Assembly (NCBI RefSeq): GCF_018986435.1
Contig: NZ_JAHMIN010000004.1
Span: forward strand, 1 to 47,572
Reading direction: 5' to 3'
From: Hahella sp. HN01
Lineage (GTDB): Bacteria > Pseudomonadota > Gammaproteobacteria > Pseudomonadales > Oleiphilaceae
DNA length: 47,572 nt
Shown: piece after piece, positions 7,766 to 16,681 of the stretch
Numbering within the stretch: the first letter of the stretch is position 1
Layout: each line of letters starts with the position of its first letter
Program-made: the position numbers and the translations under genes
Notes under the pieces: model-generated
The model's input: only the letters and a program-made list of their open reading frames with translations
Database searches by the model: none
Told to the model about the DNA's origin: nothing

Positions 7766-7790
7766 TTTTCGAAATACAAAGGAGGAACCT

Positions 7791-8270
7791 ATGAGCGTTT
7801 ACGACTATCAGGTAGAGGACATCAAAGGCGCGAAGCGGGACATGTCTGAATTCAAGGGCAAGGTGCTGTTGATCGTTAACACCGCCAGCAAATGCGGCTT
7901 CACGCCACAGTTTTCCGGTCTGGAGTCCTTGTATGAGAAATACAAAGATCAGGGTCTGGAAGTTTTGGGGTTTCCCTGTAACCAGTTCATGCAGCAGGAC
8001 CCTGGAGAGAACGCTGAGATTGCTGAGTTTTGCCAGCTTAACTATGGCGTCAGCTTCCCGATGTTCGCCAAGATCGATGTCAATGGCGATAGCGCGCATC
8101 CTCTTTATAAGTTTCTGAAGAGCCAATCCAAAGGGCTATTGGGGACGGAGGGGATCAAATGGAATTTCACCAAATTCCTGGTGGACAAGAACGGTAAAGT
8201 CCTTGAGCGTTTTCCGCCTACCGCTACCCCAGAGAAGCTGGAAAAGCCGATCAAGGAACTGTTGGCGTGA
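7791..8270 (+). CDS. Glutathione peroxidase (cysteine type)
   Basis: This is a thioredoxin-fold peroxidase reducing hydroperoxides with glutathione or thioredoxin. The ATG at 7791 has AGGAGG 5 nt upstream; the frame upstream of it overlaps the promoter and is not coding. Peroxidatic Cys35 lies in [11 protein letters not shown], the conserved LGFPCNQF follows with Cys63, and the resolving-type Cys81 is in the AEFCQLNYG segment. [10 protein letters not shown] supplies the active-site Trp and Asn. At 159 aa the length is normal and there is no export signal. The stop overlaps the ohrR start (GTGA), so the enzyme and its likely redox-sensing repressor are translationally coupled. Confidence 0.95.
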   Translation: MSVYDYQVEDIKGAKRDMSEFKGKVLLIVNTASKCGFTPQFSGLESLYEKYKDQGLEVLGFPCNQFMQQDPGENAEIAEFCQLNYGVSFPMFAKIDVNGDSAHPLYKFLKSQSKGLLGTEGIKWNFTKFLVDKNGKVLERFPPTATPEKLEKPIKELLA

Positions 8271-8743
8271 CGCTACCCGCTTGTCAGGAGGGACGGGAAG
8301 ATCAATTGCTGGCGTTGGATAACCAGATTTGTTTTCTGCTGTATTCCTGCTCCCGCAGCATGACGTCTCTCTACCGACCTCTGTTGAATGAGCTGGGGCT
8401 GACCTATCCGCAGTATCTGGCGATGCTGGTGCTGTGGGAGGGGGACAAGTCCGGTGGGGCGATGAGCATCAAGCACATCTGCGAGCGTCTGTTGCTGGAT
8501 ACCGGGACGGTGACGCCGTTGCTGAAGCGGCTGCAGCAGCAGGGGCTGATCACCCGTCAGCGCTCAGCGGAAGACGAGCGTAGCGTTTTGCTGGGGCTGA
8601 CTGACGCGGGAAGGGAGCTTAAGGCGCGAGCGGCGAAAGTGCCGATGCAATTACTGTGTAAGGCAAATGTGGCGATTGAGGAGCTTGAACGTTTGAAAGG
8701 CGATTTACGCGGCTTTCTGGATCGCATTCAGCAACTGAGCTGA
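8267..8743 (+). CDS. ohrR: OhrR/MarR-family organic peroxide repressor
   Basis: This is a winged-helix MarR-family repressor of the OhrR branch. The fingerprint is [14 protein letters not shown]: Cys22 is the peroxide-sensing cysteine position, and Tyr26 is the usual hydrogen-bonding partner. A second cysteine sits at residue 28. The DNA-binding part includes [33 protein letters not shown] (recognition helix) and the wing [13 protein letters not shown]. Peroxide oxidation of Cys22 is known to release OhrR from DNA. The gene starts with GTG inside the gpx stop, so autoregulation through the palindrome at 7750-7759 is likely. The usual partner ohr is not in the window. Confidence 0.9.
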   Translation: MTLPACQEGREDQLLALDNQICFLLYSCSRSMTSLYRPLLNELGLTYPQYLAMLVLWEGDKSGGAMSIKHICERLLLDTGTVTPLLKRLQQQGLITRQRSAEDERSVLLGLTDAGRELKARAAKVPMQLLCKANVAIEELERLKGDLRGFLDRIQQLS

Positions 8744-8748
8744 GGCGT

Positions 8749-11142
8749 TTAGGCGAACTTGCTGCTGGCGGCGGCTGCAACAGGGTCTTCCAGCCATTTT
8801 GCCAGCATTTGAGTGAGCGCTTTTTTCTCGTAAGGCTTGGTGAGGTAGTCATTCATGCCGCAGCTGAGACAGCGCTCCTTGTCGCCCTGCATGACGTTGG
8901 CGGTGACCGCGATGATAGGCAGGGCGTCATACTTGGCGTTCTGACGAATCAGCCGTGTGGCCTCATAGCCATCCATCACCGGCATATGACAGTCCATCAG
9001 AATGATGTCGTAATGGTCGTTGCCCACCAGATCCAGGGCGTCCTGTCCGTTGTTGGCGATGCTGACTTCGTAGCCCAGTTTACGCAGGATGGTCTTCGCC
9101 ACCAGCTGGTTAACCTGATTATCTTCCACCAGCAGCACATGTTTCTGGCCTACCGGAGCCTCCGGCATATCCGTCCCTTCCGTAATCACCGCAGCGCCAC
9201 CGGGGTTAGCGGCCTTGTACAGGGTGTCGTACAGTCTGTCGCGGCTGACCGGCGCGCTGATCATCTGCTCGATACGCATGGCTTTGAAGGCGTTAGTGTC
9301 AGACGGAATGTTTTGCCGCGCCACCAGAATCATATGTACGTTTTCAATATCCTGATGCTCCACCAATAGCGGGGAGAGAGATCGGGAGTCGAACAAAATA
9401 ATAGTATTGGGCTCAAAACGCTGTTCTTTAAACTGAACATCCTGCGGGTGTTCATAAGGATAGGAAGCGCAGGGCAGTTTCCAGTTCTGGAGTTCGGCGC
9501 TGATGCACTCAAAGGTGCGATTTTCTGTCTGATGCAACAGCACAAAATGATGTTTGAACAGGCTTTCGTCCACCTTCGGGCTGGGCGTGTTGTGGTCCGC
9601 CAGCAGGGGCAGGGTGACCATGAAGCTGCTGCCGCGTCCTCGTTCTGAATTTACCTCAATCTTACCGCCCATATGGGTCACCAGCTGCCGGCACAGGGTC
9701 AGACCGAGACCGGTGCCGCCGTATTTACGGGTGATATCGGCGTCGCCTTGAGAGAAGGGGGAGAAAATAGACTCCAGTCGATCCGCTTCGATGCCGATGC
9801 CGGTGTCGGATACGCGGATTTCCACGCTCTGGTTTTTCAGAATGCTCAGACTGACGGTCACGCTGCCGGTCTCGGTAAACTTGATGGCGTTACCAGTCAG
9901 GTTGCTGACGATCTGGCGAATACGGGTAGGGTCGCCGTAAACTCTCTCTGGGAACGTGGGGTCAATATTGGTGTACAGGGCCACGTTCTTGGCGTGTGCG
10001 TTTTGCGCCAACAGACGGGACACGTCCTCGACGGTCTTGCGAAGATCGAAGGCGATGTTCTCAAGCGTCAGCTTGCCGGCTTCCACTTTGGAGATGTCCA
10101 GGATGTCGTTGAGCAATTCCAGCAAGGCGACGCCGGAGCTGTAGGCGACATTAAGCTGTTCTTTCTGCTTCTCGGACAGCGGCTCTTCCAGCGTCAGGCT
10201 GATCATGCCCAGTACGCCATTGAACGGGGTGCGAATCTCGTGGCTCATATTGGCGAGGAAGTCCGCCCTGGCTTTGGCGCGGCTGACCGCTTCCTCTTTG
10301 GCGACGCGCAGGTCGTGGTTGCTCTTGATGAGCTGTTTGTTCTTCTCGGACAGCTCTTTGGTGCGGCTGTCGACAATCTGTTCTAACTGCTCTGAATAGG
10401 TCTTCAGGCGCGATTCGGCTTTTTTCAGCTTGTTCAGGTTCTCATCGATGGCCTGCAGCTGGTTGTTGGTGGAGTTGACCAGAACGCCGATTTCATCCAT
10501 TTCATGGCCTTTGGGCACAGGCAGACGGATTTTCTCAGGAGTCTCCGGATCGACTTCGCTGACCGCGGAGATGACTTTCACCAGCGGCTGGGTCAGCATG
10601 ATATAGAACAGAATCAGCAGCACCGCGGAAAGGATCAAGCTGCGTAAAAAGCCGGACACCAGGGTAAATGCCGCCCGCTTGAGGAACTCCGCGCCGCTGG
10701 GATAAGTGTCCACGACCACATTCAGGTCGCCCAGAACAAAGTCATTCAGCTGCGGTACGAATAGCGTTTCAGTGTAGGTGCGACTGGGTTGGAACAGCAG
10801 GTCGCTGAGCCAGCGGTAGGCGGAGGTCTGTGGCTCGCGTTCTTTACTGGCCAGCAGCCGATTGTCCGTGTCGATAATCTCCGCATGGATGATCGAAGGG
10901 TGCTCAAGCAGCCCGTCCAATAACTCTGCGGCGAGTCTGGCGTCAATGTTATAGGCGATCTGTGAGGCCGGCGCATGGCTAATCGCGACGACCGCGCGAA
11001 TTTCCGCGTCTAGAGAATTTTTTTCGTTGAGAAAGTCGATGATGACCTGGATCAGACTCAGCACCATGCCCAGCAGCAAGGCTACGGCGACGGTGTTGCG
11101 CGCCAGTCGGAAGGATAGTCGGTTGTTGATGCTAATTTTCAA
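8749..11142 (-). CDS. BarA-like hybrid sensor histidine kinase
   Basis: This is an inner-membrane hybrid kinase. Domains in order are TM1 (about 15-37), a periplasmic sensor of about 130 residues, TM2 (about 166-186), HAMP and coiled coil (to about 280), HisKA with phosphorylatable His301 in ANMSHEIRTPFNG, and HATPase_c (NLTGNAIKFTETG, DTGIGI, GGTGLGL). A degenerate receiver lacking a clear phospho-aspartate follows, then a true receiver (LLVEDNQVNQ, phospho-acceptor Asp717 in ILMDCHMPVMDG, late TKPY). No Hpt domain follows, unlike BarA/GacS, so an external Hpt protein is required. It is last in a minus-strand set with sixA and a membrane protein. Its end is 5 bp from the convergent ohrR. A 6-bp hairpin at 11192-11206 precedes it. 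Confidence 0.92.
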   Translation of the reverse strand: MKISINNRLSFRLARNTVAVALLLGMVLSLIQVIIDFLNEKNSLDAEIRAVVAISHAPASQIAYNIDARLAAELLDGLLEHPSIIHAEIIDTDNRLLASKEREPQTSAYRWLSDLLFQPSRTYTETLFVPQLNDFVLGDLNVVVDTYPSGAEFLKRAAFTLVSGFLRSLILSAVLLILFYIMLTQPLVKVISAVSEVDPETPEKIRLPVPKGHEMDEIGVLVNSTNNQLQAIDENLNKLKKAESRLKTYSEQLEQIVDSRTKELSEKNKQLIKSNHDLRVAKEEAVSRAKARADFLANMSHEIRTPFNGVLGMISLTLEEPLSEKQKEQLNVAYSSGVALLELLNDILDISKVEAGKLTLENIAFDLRKTVEDVSRLLAQNAHAKNVALYTNIDPTFPERVYGDPTRIRQIVSNLTGNAIKFTETGSVTVSLSILKNQSVEIRVSDTGIGIEADRLESIFSPFSQGDADITRKYGGTGLGLTLCRQLVTHMGGKIEVNSERGRGSSFMVTLPLLADHNTPSPKVDESLFKHHFVLLHQTENRTFECISAELQNWKLPCASYPYEHPQDVQFKEQRFEPNTIILFDSRSLSPLLVEHQDIENVHMILVARQNIPSDTNAFKAMRIEQMISAPVSRDRLYDTLYKAANPGGAAVITEGTDMPEAPVGQKHVLLVEDNQVNQLVAKTILRKLGYEVSIANNGQDALDLVGNDHYDIILMDCHMPVMDGYEATRLIRQNAKYDALPIIAVTANVMQGDKERCLSCGMNDYLTKPYEKKALTQMLAKWLEDPVAAAASSKFA

Positions 11143-11241
11143 GGGTTATTCCCATGAACGCCAAGCGAGCGGCGGAGACAGAGGAAACTGTCCGGCGCTC
11201 CGCCGGTCAGGAAAGCACAAGCGCTGTCCGGGCCGTCCGCT

Positions 11242-12021
11242 CTAATCATAAGACTGCTTTTTCTTCCACTTTTCTTCTTCTGTCATCATCTTGTCCAATT
11301 GCGCGCTAAGCCTGTCGCTTCCTTCCGCAACTGCTTCAGATTTGGTCTGCGCCGCTTCAGTGGCAAGTTTTTCCAGCTCTTTGATGCGTTGACGATAAAT
11401 AAGCATGCTTTTCTGCGCAAGGGGATTCTTCTCTATTTTGCCCAAAGCCTCGATAGCGTCATGATAATGATGAATAGCGACGCGTGGCCGGTTGGTGGCC
11501 AGGGCGTGTTTGGCCTTGTTGACGTGGGAGTCCGCCAGGGAGCGGACAATCAGGAATTGGGTGTTGAGGAGGTGTTTGACGCCCGCTTTCTTTTCTATGC
11601 GGCCTTTTTTGACCTGCACCTCAATGAACTTGTACAGCCCCTTGAGCAGTTTGCGGACTTCCTGCATCACTGCCTGATTTTGCAGATCAAGCTGAGGGAA
11701 GTCGGCCTGACTATTTATATTCTCCTTTATGACTTCCCACTCTTCGGCCTGGCTTTCGTGATCGCCCCGATGACCGAGATTGGCGAGCTCCTTGATGGTT
11801 TCCTGGGCGCGCGCCACCACCAGCAGACGAATGTCTTTGGCGGCGTATTGGGGCGGCAATCCGGTGGCCAGCGCTTTCAACAGACGCAAACGGTCGAGCA
11901 AAGCGTTGAGCTGACGTTGCCGGGCGTCCTTCGCCTTTTCGCGCCACTGTCCCAAGTAAATCAGAAGCAACACCAAAATAATGACGCCGCCTATTAAGGC
12001 GGTAATATTCGTTGCAGACAT
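11242..12021 (-). CDS. Hypothetical membrane-anchored protein, 259 aa
   Basis: I do not recognise the family. One N-terminal transmembrane helix (residues about 8-24, ITALIGGVIILVLLLIYLG) is followed by a basic linker and a long, charged, helical cytoplasmic domain with coiled-coil character (RLRLLKALATGLPPQYA, then KKGRIEKKAGVKHLL, ending in an acidic-basic EKWKKKQSYD tail). No enzyme motif is visible. It lies between sixA and the hybrid kinase on the same strand, with 122 bp upstream and 99 bp downstream, so an operon is possible but the spacing is loose. An accessory role in the signalling set is conjecture. Confidence 0.7.
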   Translation of the reverse strand: MSATNITALIGGVIILVLLLIYLGQWREKAKDARQRQLNALLDRLRLLKALATGLPPQYAAKDIRLLVVARAQETIKELANLGHRGDHESQAEEWEVIKENINSQADFPQLDLQNQAVMQEVRKLLKGLYKFIEVQVKKGRIEKKAGVKHLLNTQFLIVRSLADSHVNKAKHALATNRPRVAIHHYHDAIEALGKIEKNPLAQKSMLIYRQRIKELEKLATEAAQTKSEAVAEGSDRLSAQLDKMMTEEEKWKKKQSYD

Positions 12022-12143
12022 CTGGGTCGTATATTTTCTATATAAATTTAGAACTTACGGAAAGTATAGATGAAACTGGGAAAGTCTACGGATTTCTGCA
12101 AAAAAATGTCTGTCTGGGTGGAGAAGGCGGCTGCCTGACGAAA

Positions 12144-12635
12144 CTACGCCGATAGAGACTTTGGCGTTACAAAAAGCTGCAAAATTCCCCGCGTTTGCGA
12201 TATGTCGGACCAGCGTTCCATGTCAAAGCGGACTTGAGCGACGCCGCAGGTGGGGAGGTTAGCGATGCGGCTGTCGGAAATAGCGTTTAGCAGGTCTGTA
12301 AAACCGGGATTGTGTCCAATAATTGTGAGATTGGCTTGCGTTTGCTGTTTGATCAGAGCCAGGAGTGTGGTGTAATCCGCCTCGTAAATTTTGGCGTCCT
12401 CCTGCGCTACTTTTAATAGCGCGGGATTGTCCTGGCCCAGTAATTGCAGAGTTTGCCGGGTTCTGCGTGAAGGACTCAGCAGGCATACATCGGTGGAGAA
12501 TTTCATATTCTTCAGCAAACCGCCAATCCTGGGCGCGTCCCTTAATCCCCGTTTTCCCAGCGGCCTTTCCAAATCAGGCAGTTGTGAATTTTCCCAGGAG
12601 GATTTTGCGTGACGGATCAGGGTTAGGGTGTGCAT
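12144..12635 (-). CDS. sixA: SixA-type phosphohistidine phosphatase
   Basis: This is a histidine-phosphatase-superfamily protein of the SixA type, known to remove phosphate from histidine-containing phosphotransfer (Hpt) domains. Catalytic His9 is in the N-terminal LIRHAKSSWE motif. The second arginine is in LLSPSRRTRQT, and the second histidine is in IIGHNPGFTDLL. At 163 aa it matches the short SixA type and lacks a signal peptide. It is upstream of a hybrid kinase (two genes away, same strand), which makes histidyl-aspartyl phosphorelay a plausible target. A role in nitrogen phosphotransferase signalling is the other known option. Confidence 0.88.
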   Translation of the reverse strand: MHTLTLIRHAKSSWENSQLPDLERPLGKRGLRDAPRIGGLLKNMKFSTDVCLLSPSRRTRQTLQLLGQDNPALLKVAQEDAKIYEADYTTLLALIKQQTQANLTIIGHNPGFTDLLNAISDSRIANLPTCGVAQVRFDMERWSDISQTRGILQLFVTPKSLSA

Positions 12636-12803
12636 GAGGGGCTGCCGGAATTTGCGCGAACTCGTATTTATAACGTGAAAATTATTCTGCCATCAATTAA
12701 TTCAGGCGTGCGTCAACATTGTGCGTCGATGGAGAATTGTAATAGCATCCGCACTGTAATGATAAAAAGATCGTTCAGTCCTAGATCTACCAAGGATAAT
12801 TAT

Positions 12804-13796
12804 ATGAAAAAAACTATAATTGCTGCTTGTATGGGGTTAACTTTGGTTCAGCCGGCGATCGCCGCGGACTTCAAACCGGCCGTTGTTTACGATAAAGCCG
12901 GCAAGTTCGACAAGTCATTCAATGAGGCGGTTTTTCGAGGAGCGGAGAAGTTTAAAAAGGACACCGGCGTTGAAGTGAAAGAGGTGGAGCCTACTAATGA
13001 GGCTCAGGTTGAGCAAGGTCTCGAGAAGTTAGCTCGTCGCGGCTCCAGCCCAATTGTAGCGGTTGGTTTCAGCCAGGCGAATGCGGTGTCTTCAGTCTCC
13101 GCAAAATATCCAGACGTTCAGTTCACTTTGATCGACATGGTTGTGGATAATCCTAACGTTCACTCCATCGTGTTCAAAGAACATGAAGGTTCATTTTTGG
13201 TCGGCGCATTGGCGGCGATGAAGTCCGCAACCGGTAAAGTCGGTTTTATCGGCGGTATGGACATCCCTCTGATTCGTAAGTTTGGCTGCGGCTTCGAGCA
13301 GGGCGCCAAGTACGAAAATCCGAAAGCGGAAGTTTTCACTAACATGATCGGCTCCACCGGCGCGGCGTTCAATAACCCGGGCAAAGCGGCGGAACTCGCC
13401 AAGAGTCAGTTTGACAGCGGCGCGGACGTTATCTTCGCAGCGGCCGGCAGCAGCGGCAGCGGCGTATACCAGGCGGCCAAAGACGTGGGCAAATACGCTA
13501 TCGGCGTAGACAGCAACCAGAACCACCTGCATCCAGGCACCATGCTGACTTCTATGGTCAAGCGTGTTGACGTAGCGGCGTACAGCAACTGGATGGCGGC
13601 CAAAGACGGCAAGTGGGAGCCAGGCGTTGAAGCCTTAGGGTTGGCGGAAAACGGCGTTGATTGGGCGCTGGACGAACACAACCGCTCGCTGGTGACCAAG
13701 GAAATGGAAGAGAAGGTCAATCAGATCAAGGCGGATATCATTTCCGGCAAGATCAAAGTGCACGACTACATGTCTGACAACAGCTGCAAATACTAA
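12804..13796 (+). CDS. BMP-family nucleoside ABC transporter substrate-binding protein
   Basis: This is a periplasmic binding protein of the BMP/PnrA family that captures nucleosides for an ABC importer. The ATG at 12804 has AAGGA at normal spacing and opens a Sec signal peptide (MKKTIIAACMGLTL, cleaved near AIA-ADF). The upstream part of the frame is not needed. Family motifs are DKSFNEAVFRGAEKF, VAVGFSQANAV, FTLIDMVVDNPN, EHEGSFLVGALAA, KVGFIGGMDIP, AAGSSGSGVYQAA and GVDSNQNHL. Unlike many BMP proteins there is no lipobox at a usable position, so it should be soluble. It is the first gene of a nucleoside-uptake set (ATPase and two permeases follow). Confidence 0.93.
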   Translation: MKKTIIAACMGLTLVQPAIAADFKPAVVYDKAGKFDKSFNEAVFRGAEKFKKDTGVEVKEVEPTNEAQVEQGLEKLARRGSSPIVAVGFSQANAVSSVSAKYPDVQFTLIDMVVDNPNVHSIVFKEHEGSFLVGALAAMKSATGKVGFIGGMDIPLIRKFGCGFEQGAKYENPKAEVFTNMIGSTGAAFNNPGKAAELAKSQFDSGADVIFAAAGSSGSGVYQAAKDVGKYAIGVDSNQNHLHPGTMLTSMVKRVDVAAYSNWMAAKDGKWEPGVEALGLAENGVDWALDEHNRSLVTKEMEEKVNQIKADIISGKIKVHDYMSDNSCKY

Positions 13797-13881
13797 GCGG
13801 GTTGTGAATTTAACGACGGCGTTGTAAGCGCCGCCACGAAAGAAATATCGCCGGGCGTGAAGGGCCCGAAGCCGGGTTTTT

Positions 13882-13917
13882 AGACGCCCCGGGACAAGTT
13901 TTTTCTTGCCCGGGTCT
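13882..13917 (+). terminator. Hairpin between BMP gene and ABC ATPase gene
   Basis: CCCGGGACAAG (13888-13898) pairs with CTTGCCCGGG (13905-13914) with one bulged A around a T6 loop, and AGAC/GTCT extends it. No U-tract follows the stem. It lies 90 nt after the binding-protein stop and 120 nt before the ATPase. A partial terminator or 3' RNA-stabilising hairpin would raise binding-protein levels above the transporter subunits, as known in other ABC operons. This role is inferred. Confidence 0.5.
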
Positions 13918-14036
13918 GTCATTTATCTTGACTACTTGGTCAGAAAAATGAGAAAAAACCCTGCGCGGGTGCTTAAGCCCGGCGGATTTCCGAGTAAACT
14001 AACAACCGATAAACCAATTCGGGATTTCCCATTTCC

Positions 14037-15581
14037 ATGACTAGTAACGCATTGCAGCTTGAGAGTATCAGCAAGCGGTTCGGCGCTGTATTGGCTAATT
14101 CGGACGTTAGCCTTTCCGTCGAACAGGGAACTATACACGGCGTCATTGGTGAAAACGGCGCAGGTAAGTCGACCCTGATGAGCATACTCTACGGCTTTTA
14201 TCAGGCGGACAGCGGTTCCATCAAAGTTTTCGGCAAGGAAGCAAAAATCCACGATTCTCAGGACGCCATCGACGTCGGCATCGGCATGGTGCATCAGCAC
14301 TTCATGCTGGTGGATACCTTCACTGTGCTGGAGAACATTACTCTGGGTTGCGAAGGCAGCATGTTGCTGAGCAAGGGCCAGGCGCAGGCGCGCGAGGCTT
14401 TGAGTAAACTGTCCCGGGAGTACAACCTTAAAGTTGACCCTGACGCCCTGGTTGGCGAGCTGCCGGTCGGCGTACAGCAGCGGGTGGAAATCCTGAAGGC
14501 GCTGTACAAAGGCGCAAAAATTCTGATCCTGGACGAGCCCACCGGCGTACTGACGCCGCAGGAAACAGACGACCTGTTCAAGATACTGTTATCTCTGAAA
14601 GAGCAGGGCGTGACCGTCCTTTTGATCACACACAAACTGAAAGAAATCATGCACGTGACGGACAATGTGTCCGTTATGCGTCAAGGCAAGATGGTGGCCC
14701 ATCGCCATACAGCGGAAACCAACCCCGAAGAGCTCGCTGAGCTGATGGTCGGGCGCAAGGTGGTACTGCAATTAGAGAAGCCTGCGACGGATGCCGGCTC
14801 CAAAGCGCTCACCGTCTCCAACCTGAAAGTGCGCGACGCCCAAGGCATTGAGCGGGTGAAAGGAGTTTCCTTTGAAGTCGCAGCTGGCGAAATAGTCGGC
14901 ATCGCAGGGGTGTCCGGCAACGGGCAGACCGAGCTGATGGAAGCGCTGGCGGGTATGGTCTCGCCGGAATCCGGGGAAATTCGCTACGGCGACCTGTTAA
15001 TTTCCGCTGATCATAAAGTCTGCCCCTCTGAGATGCGCAAAGCCGGCGTGGCCCACGTGCCGGAAGACCGCCATCGGGTCGGCCTGGTGACTTCCTTCAG
15101 CGCCAGCGAAAACGCCATTCTGGGCTATCATCGCAGCTCCGCCTGGAATAGTAAGGGCGTACTAAGTAGCTCCACTGTTGGTAAGCACTGCGCGGAATTG
15201 ATGGCCGATTTCGACGTACGTCCGCAGGACCCAACCCTTAAATGCGCCAACTTCTCCGGCGGCAACCAGCAGAAACTTATCCTCGCCCGTGAACTCGATC
15301 AGACGCCTAAAGTGTTGCTGGTAGGCCAGCCAACGCGCGGCGTGGACATCGGCGCGATTGAGTTTATCCATCAGCGTCTGTTGGATATGCGCAACCGCGG
15401 CGGCGCCATTCTGTTGGTATCCGTTGAGCTGGATGAGATTCTTTCTCTGAGCGACCGCATCATCGTCATGTGCGACGGCCGCGTCACTGGAGAGTTAGCC
15501 GCCTCGGAGGCGGATGAATGTACGCTGGGGCTGATGATGTCGTCGTCCCGGGATATCAACGCCAGCGAAGAGAAAGAATAA
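14037..15581 (+). CDS. Nucleoside ABC transporter, double ATP-binding protein
   Basis: This is a cytoplasmic ATPase with two fused ABC domains, of the type that partners BMP binding proteins (NupA-like, related to RbsA). Domain 1 has Walker A GENGAGKST (about 38-46), a degenerate signature LPVGVQQRVEILKAL and Walker B ILILDEPTGVLTPQE. Domain 2 has GVSGNGQTELME in place of Walker A (no GKS/T), a good signature SGGNQQKLILAREL, and GQPTRGVDIGA where Walker B is expected. One catalytic and one degenerate site is normal in this subfamily. The Shine-Dalgarno is poor. The stop overlaps the next start by one base (TAATG), so expression is coupled to the permease gene. Confidence 0.94.
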   Translation: MTSNALQLESISKRFGAVLANSDVSLSVEQGTIHGVIGENGAGKSTLMSILYGFYQADSGSIKVFGKEAKIHDSQDAIDVGIGMVHQHFMLVDTFTVLENITLGCEGSMLLSKGQAQAREALSKLSREYNLKVDPDALVGELPVGVQQRVEILKALYKGAKILILDEPTGVLTPQETDDLFKILLSLKEQGVTVLLITHKLKEIMHVTDNVSVMRQGKMVAHRHTAETNPEELAELMVGRKVVLQLEKPATDAGSKALTVSNLKVRDAQGIERVKGVSFEVAAGEIVGIAGVSGNGQTELMEALAGMVSPESGEIRYGDLLISADHKVCPSEMRKAGVAHVPEDRHRVGLVTSFSASENAILGYHRSSAWNSKGVLSSSTVGKHCAELMADFDVRPQDPTLKCANFSGGNQQKLILARELDQTPKVLLVGQPTRGVDIGAIEFIHQRLLDMRNRGGAILLVSVELDEILSLSDRIIVMCDGRVTGELAASEADECTLGLMMSSSRDINASEEKE

Positions 15582-16681
15582 TGAAAGGTCTGGATCGTAA
15601 TTTGCCCACTTGGGTCAATGTCGGCTTGTTGCCGCTGTTGAACGTCGTTACCGCATTGCTGATATCCGCCGTGGTGTTCTGGCTGATCGACGTTAACCCG
15701 CTGGAAGCGGCTGAAATTCTGTTGTACGGCGCCTTTGGCTATCAGGAAGGCATAGGGTTTACGCTGTATTACACCACTAACTTCATCTTTACTGGTCTGG
15801 CTGTAGCGATCGCTTTCCACGTCGGTCTTTTCAATATCGGCGGCGAAGGTCAGGCCTACATTGGCGGCCTTGGCGTCGGCCTGCTGTGTCTGGCGTTGGA
15901 CGCCTCCGTGCCCGGGCCGGTGTTGCTGTTGCTGAGCACTCTGGCCGCTGCGCTGTTCGGGGCCGCCTGGGCGTTTATCCCGGGCTGGCTGCAAGCCTAT
16001 CGCGGCAGCCACATCGTTATCACCACGATCATGTTCAACTTCCTGGCGTCATCGCTGATGGTTTATCTCATGGTGAACGTGCTGCGTGAACCGGGACAGA
16101 TGGCGCCGCAAAGTCGCGCCCTGGCGGAAACCGCCTGGCTGCCTTTTATGCATGACTTGTTCGCGGCGATTGGCATTGAGTTTGAACGCTCTCCATTGAA
16201 CATTTCTCTGTTCCTGGCTTTGCTGTGCGCATTTGGGGCCTGGGTATTTATCTGGAAAACCAAGTGGGGTTATGAGATTCGCACCGTCGGCAGCAACCAG
16301 CAGGCGGCGGTCTACGCGGGTATCAAACCTGCGCGGGTGATGTTGCTGGCCATGGCGATTTCCGGCGCCTTGGCGGGCTTCGTCGGCGTTAATGAAATCA
16401 ATGGCGTGCAGCATCGTCTGTTACTGGATTTCCATTATGGATATGGGTTTGCAGGCATTGCGGTCGCTCTGATGGGGCGCAATCATCCCATCGGCATCGT
16501 GCTGGCGGCGCTGTTGTTCGGCGCGTTGTATCAGGGCGGAGCTGAGCTGGCTTTTGAAATGTCCAACGTGAACCGGGACATCGTCGTGGTCATGCAGGGT
16601 CTGGTTATTTTGTTCTGTGGCGCCTTGGAGTTTTTGTATAAGCCCTTGATCGCCAATATGTTCAAGGAGAAAACGGCATGA
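15581..16681 (+). CDS. Nucleoside ABC transporter permease 1
   Basis: This is an inner-membrane permease of the BPD_transp_2 type (NupB-like), 366 aa, with eight to ten hydrophobic helices. Recognisable stretches are VTALLISAVVFWLI (TM1), the GLFNIGGEGQAYIGG motif near residue 85 (diagnostic of this permease family), HIVITTIMFNFLASSLM, and IRTVGSNQQAAVYAGI (coupling loop to the ATPase). The start is the ATG overlapping the ATPase stop by one base; the longer upstream frame lies inside the ATPase gene. It overlaps the second permease by 4 bp (ATGA), so all four transporter genes are one unit. Confidence 0.94.
   Translation: MKGLDRNLPTWVNVGLLPLLNVVTALLISAVVFWLIDVNPLEAAEILLYGAFGYQEGIGFTLYYTTNFIFTGLAVAIAFHVGLFNIGGEGQAYIGGLGVGLLCLALDASVPGPVLLLLSTLAAALFGAAWAFIPGWLQAYRGSHIVITTIMFNFLASSLMVYLMVNVLREPGQMAPQSRALAETAWLPFMHDLFAAIGIEFERSPLNISLFLALLCAFGAWVFIWKTKWGYEIRTVGSNQQAAVYAGIKPARVMLLAMAISGALAGFVGVNEINGVQHRLLLDFHYGYGFAGIAVALMGRNHPIGIVLAALLFGALYQGGAELAFEMSNVNRDIVVVMQGLVILFCGALEFLYKPLIANMFKEKTA

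Noticed and set aside
7737-7790. Longer N-terminus for glutathione peroxidase from a TTG at 7737
   Set aside because: These bases are the -35, operator and -10 of the promoter, and the ATG at 7791 has an ideal AGGAGG.
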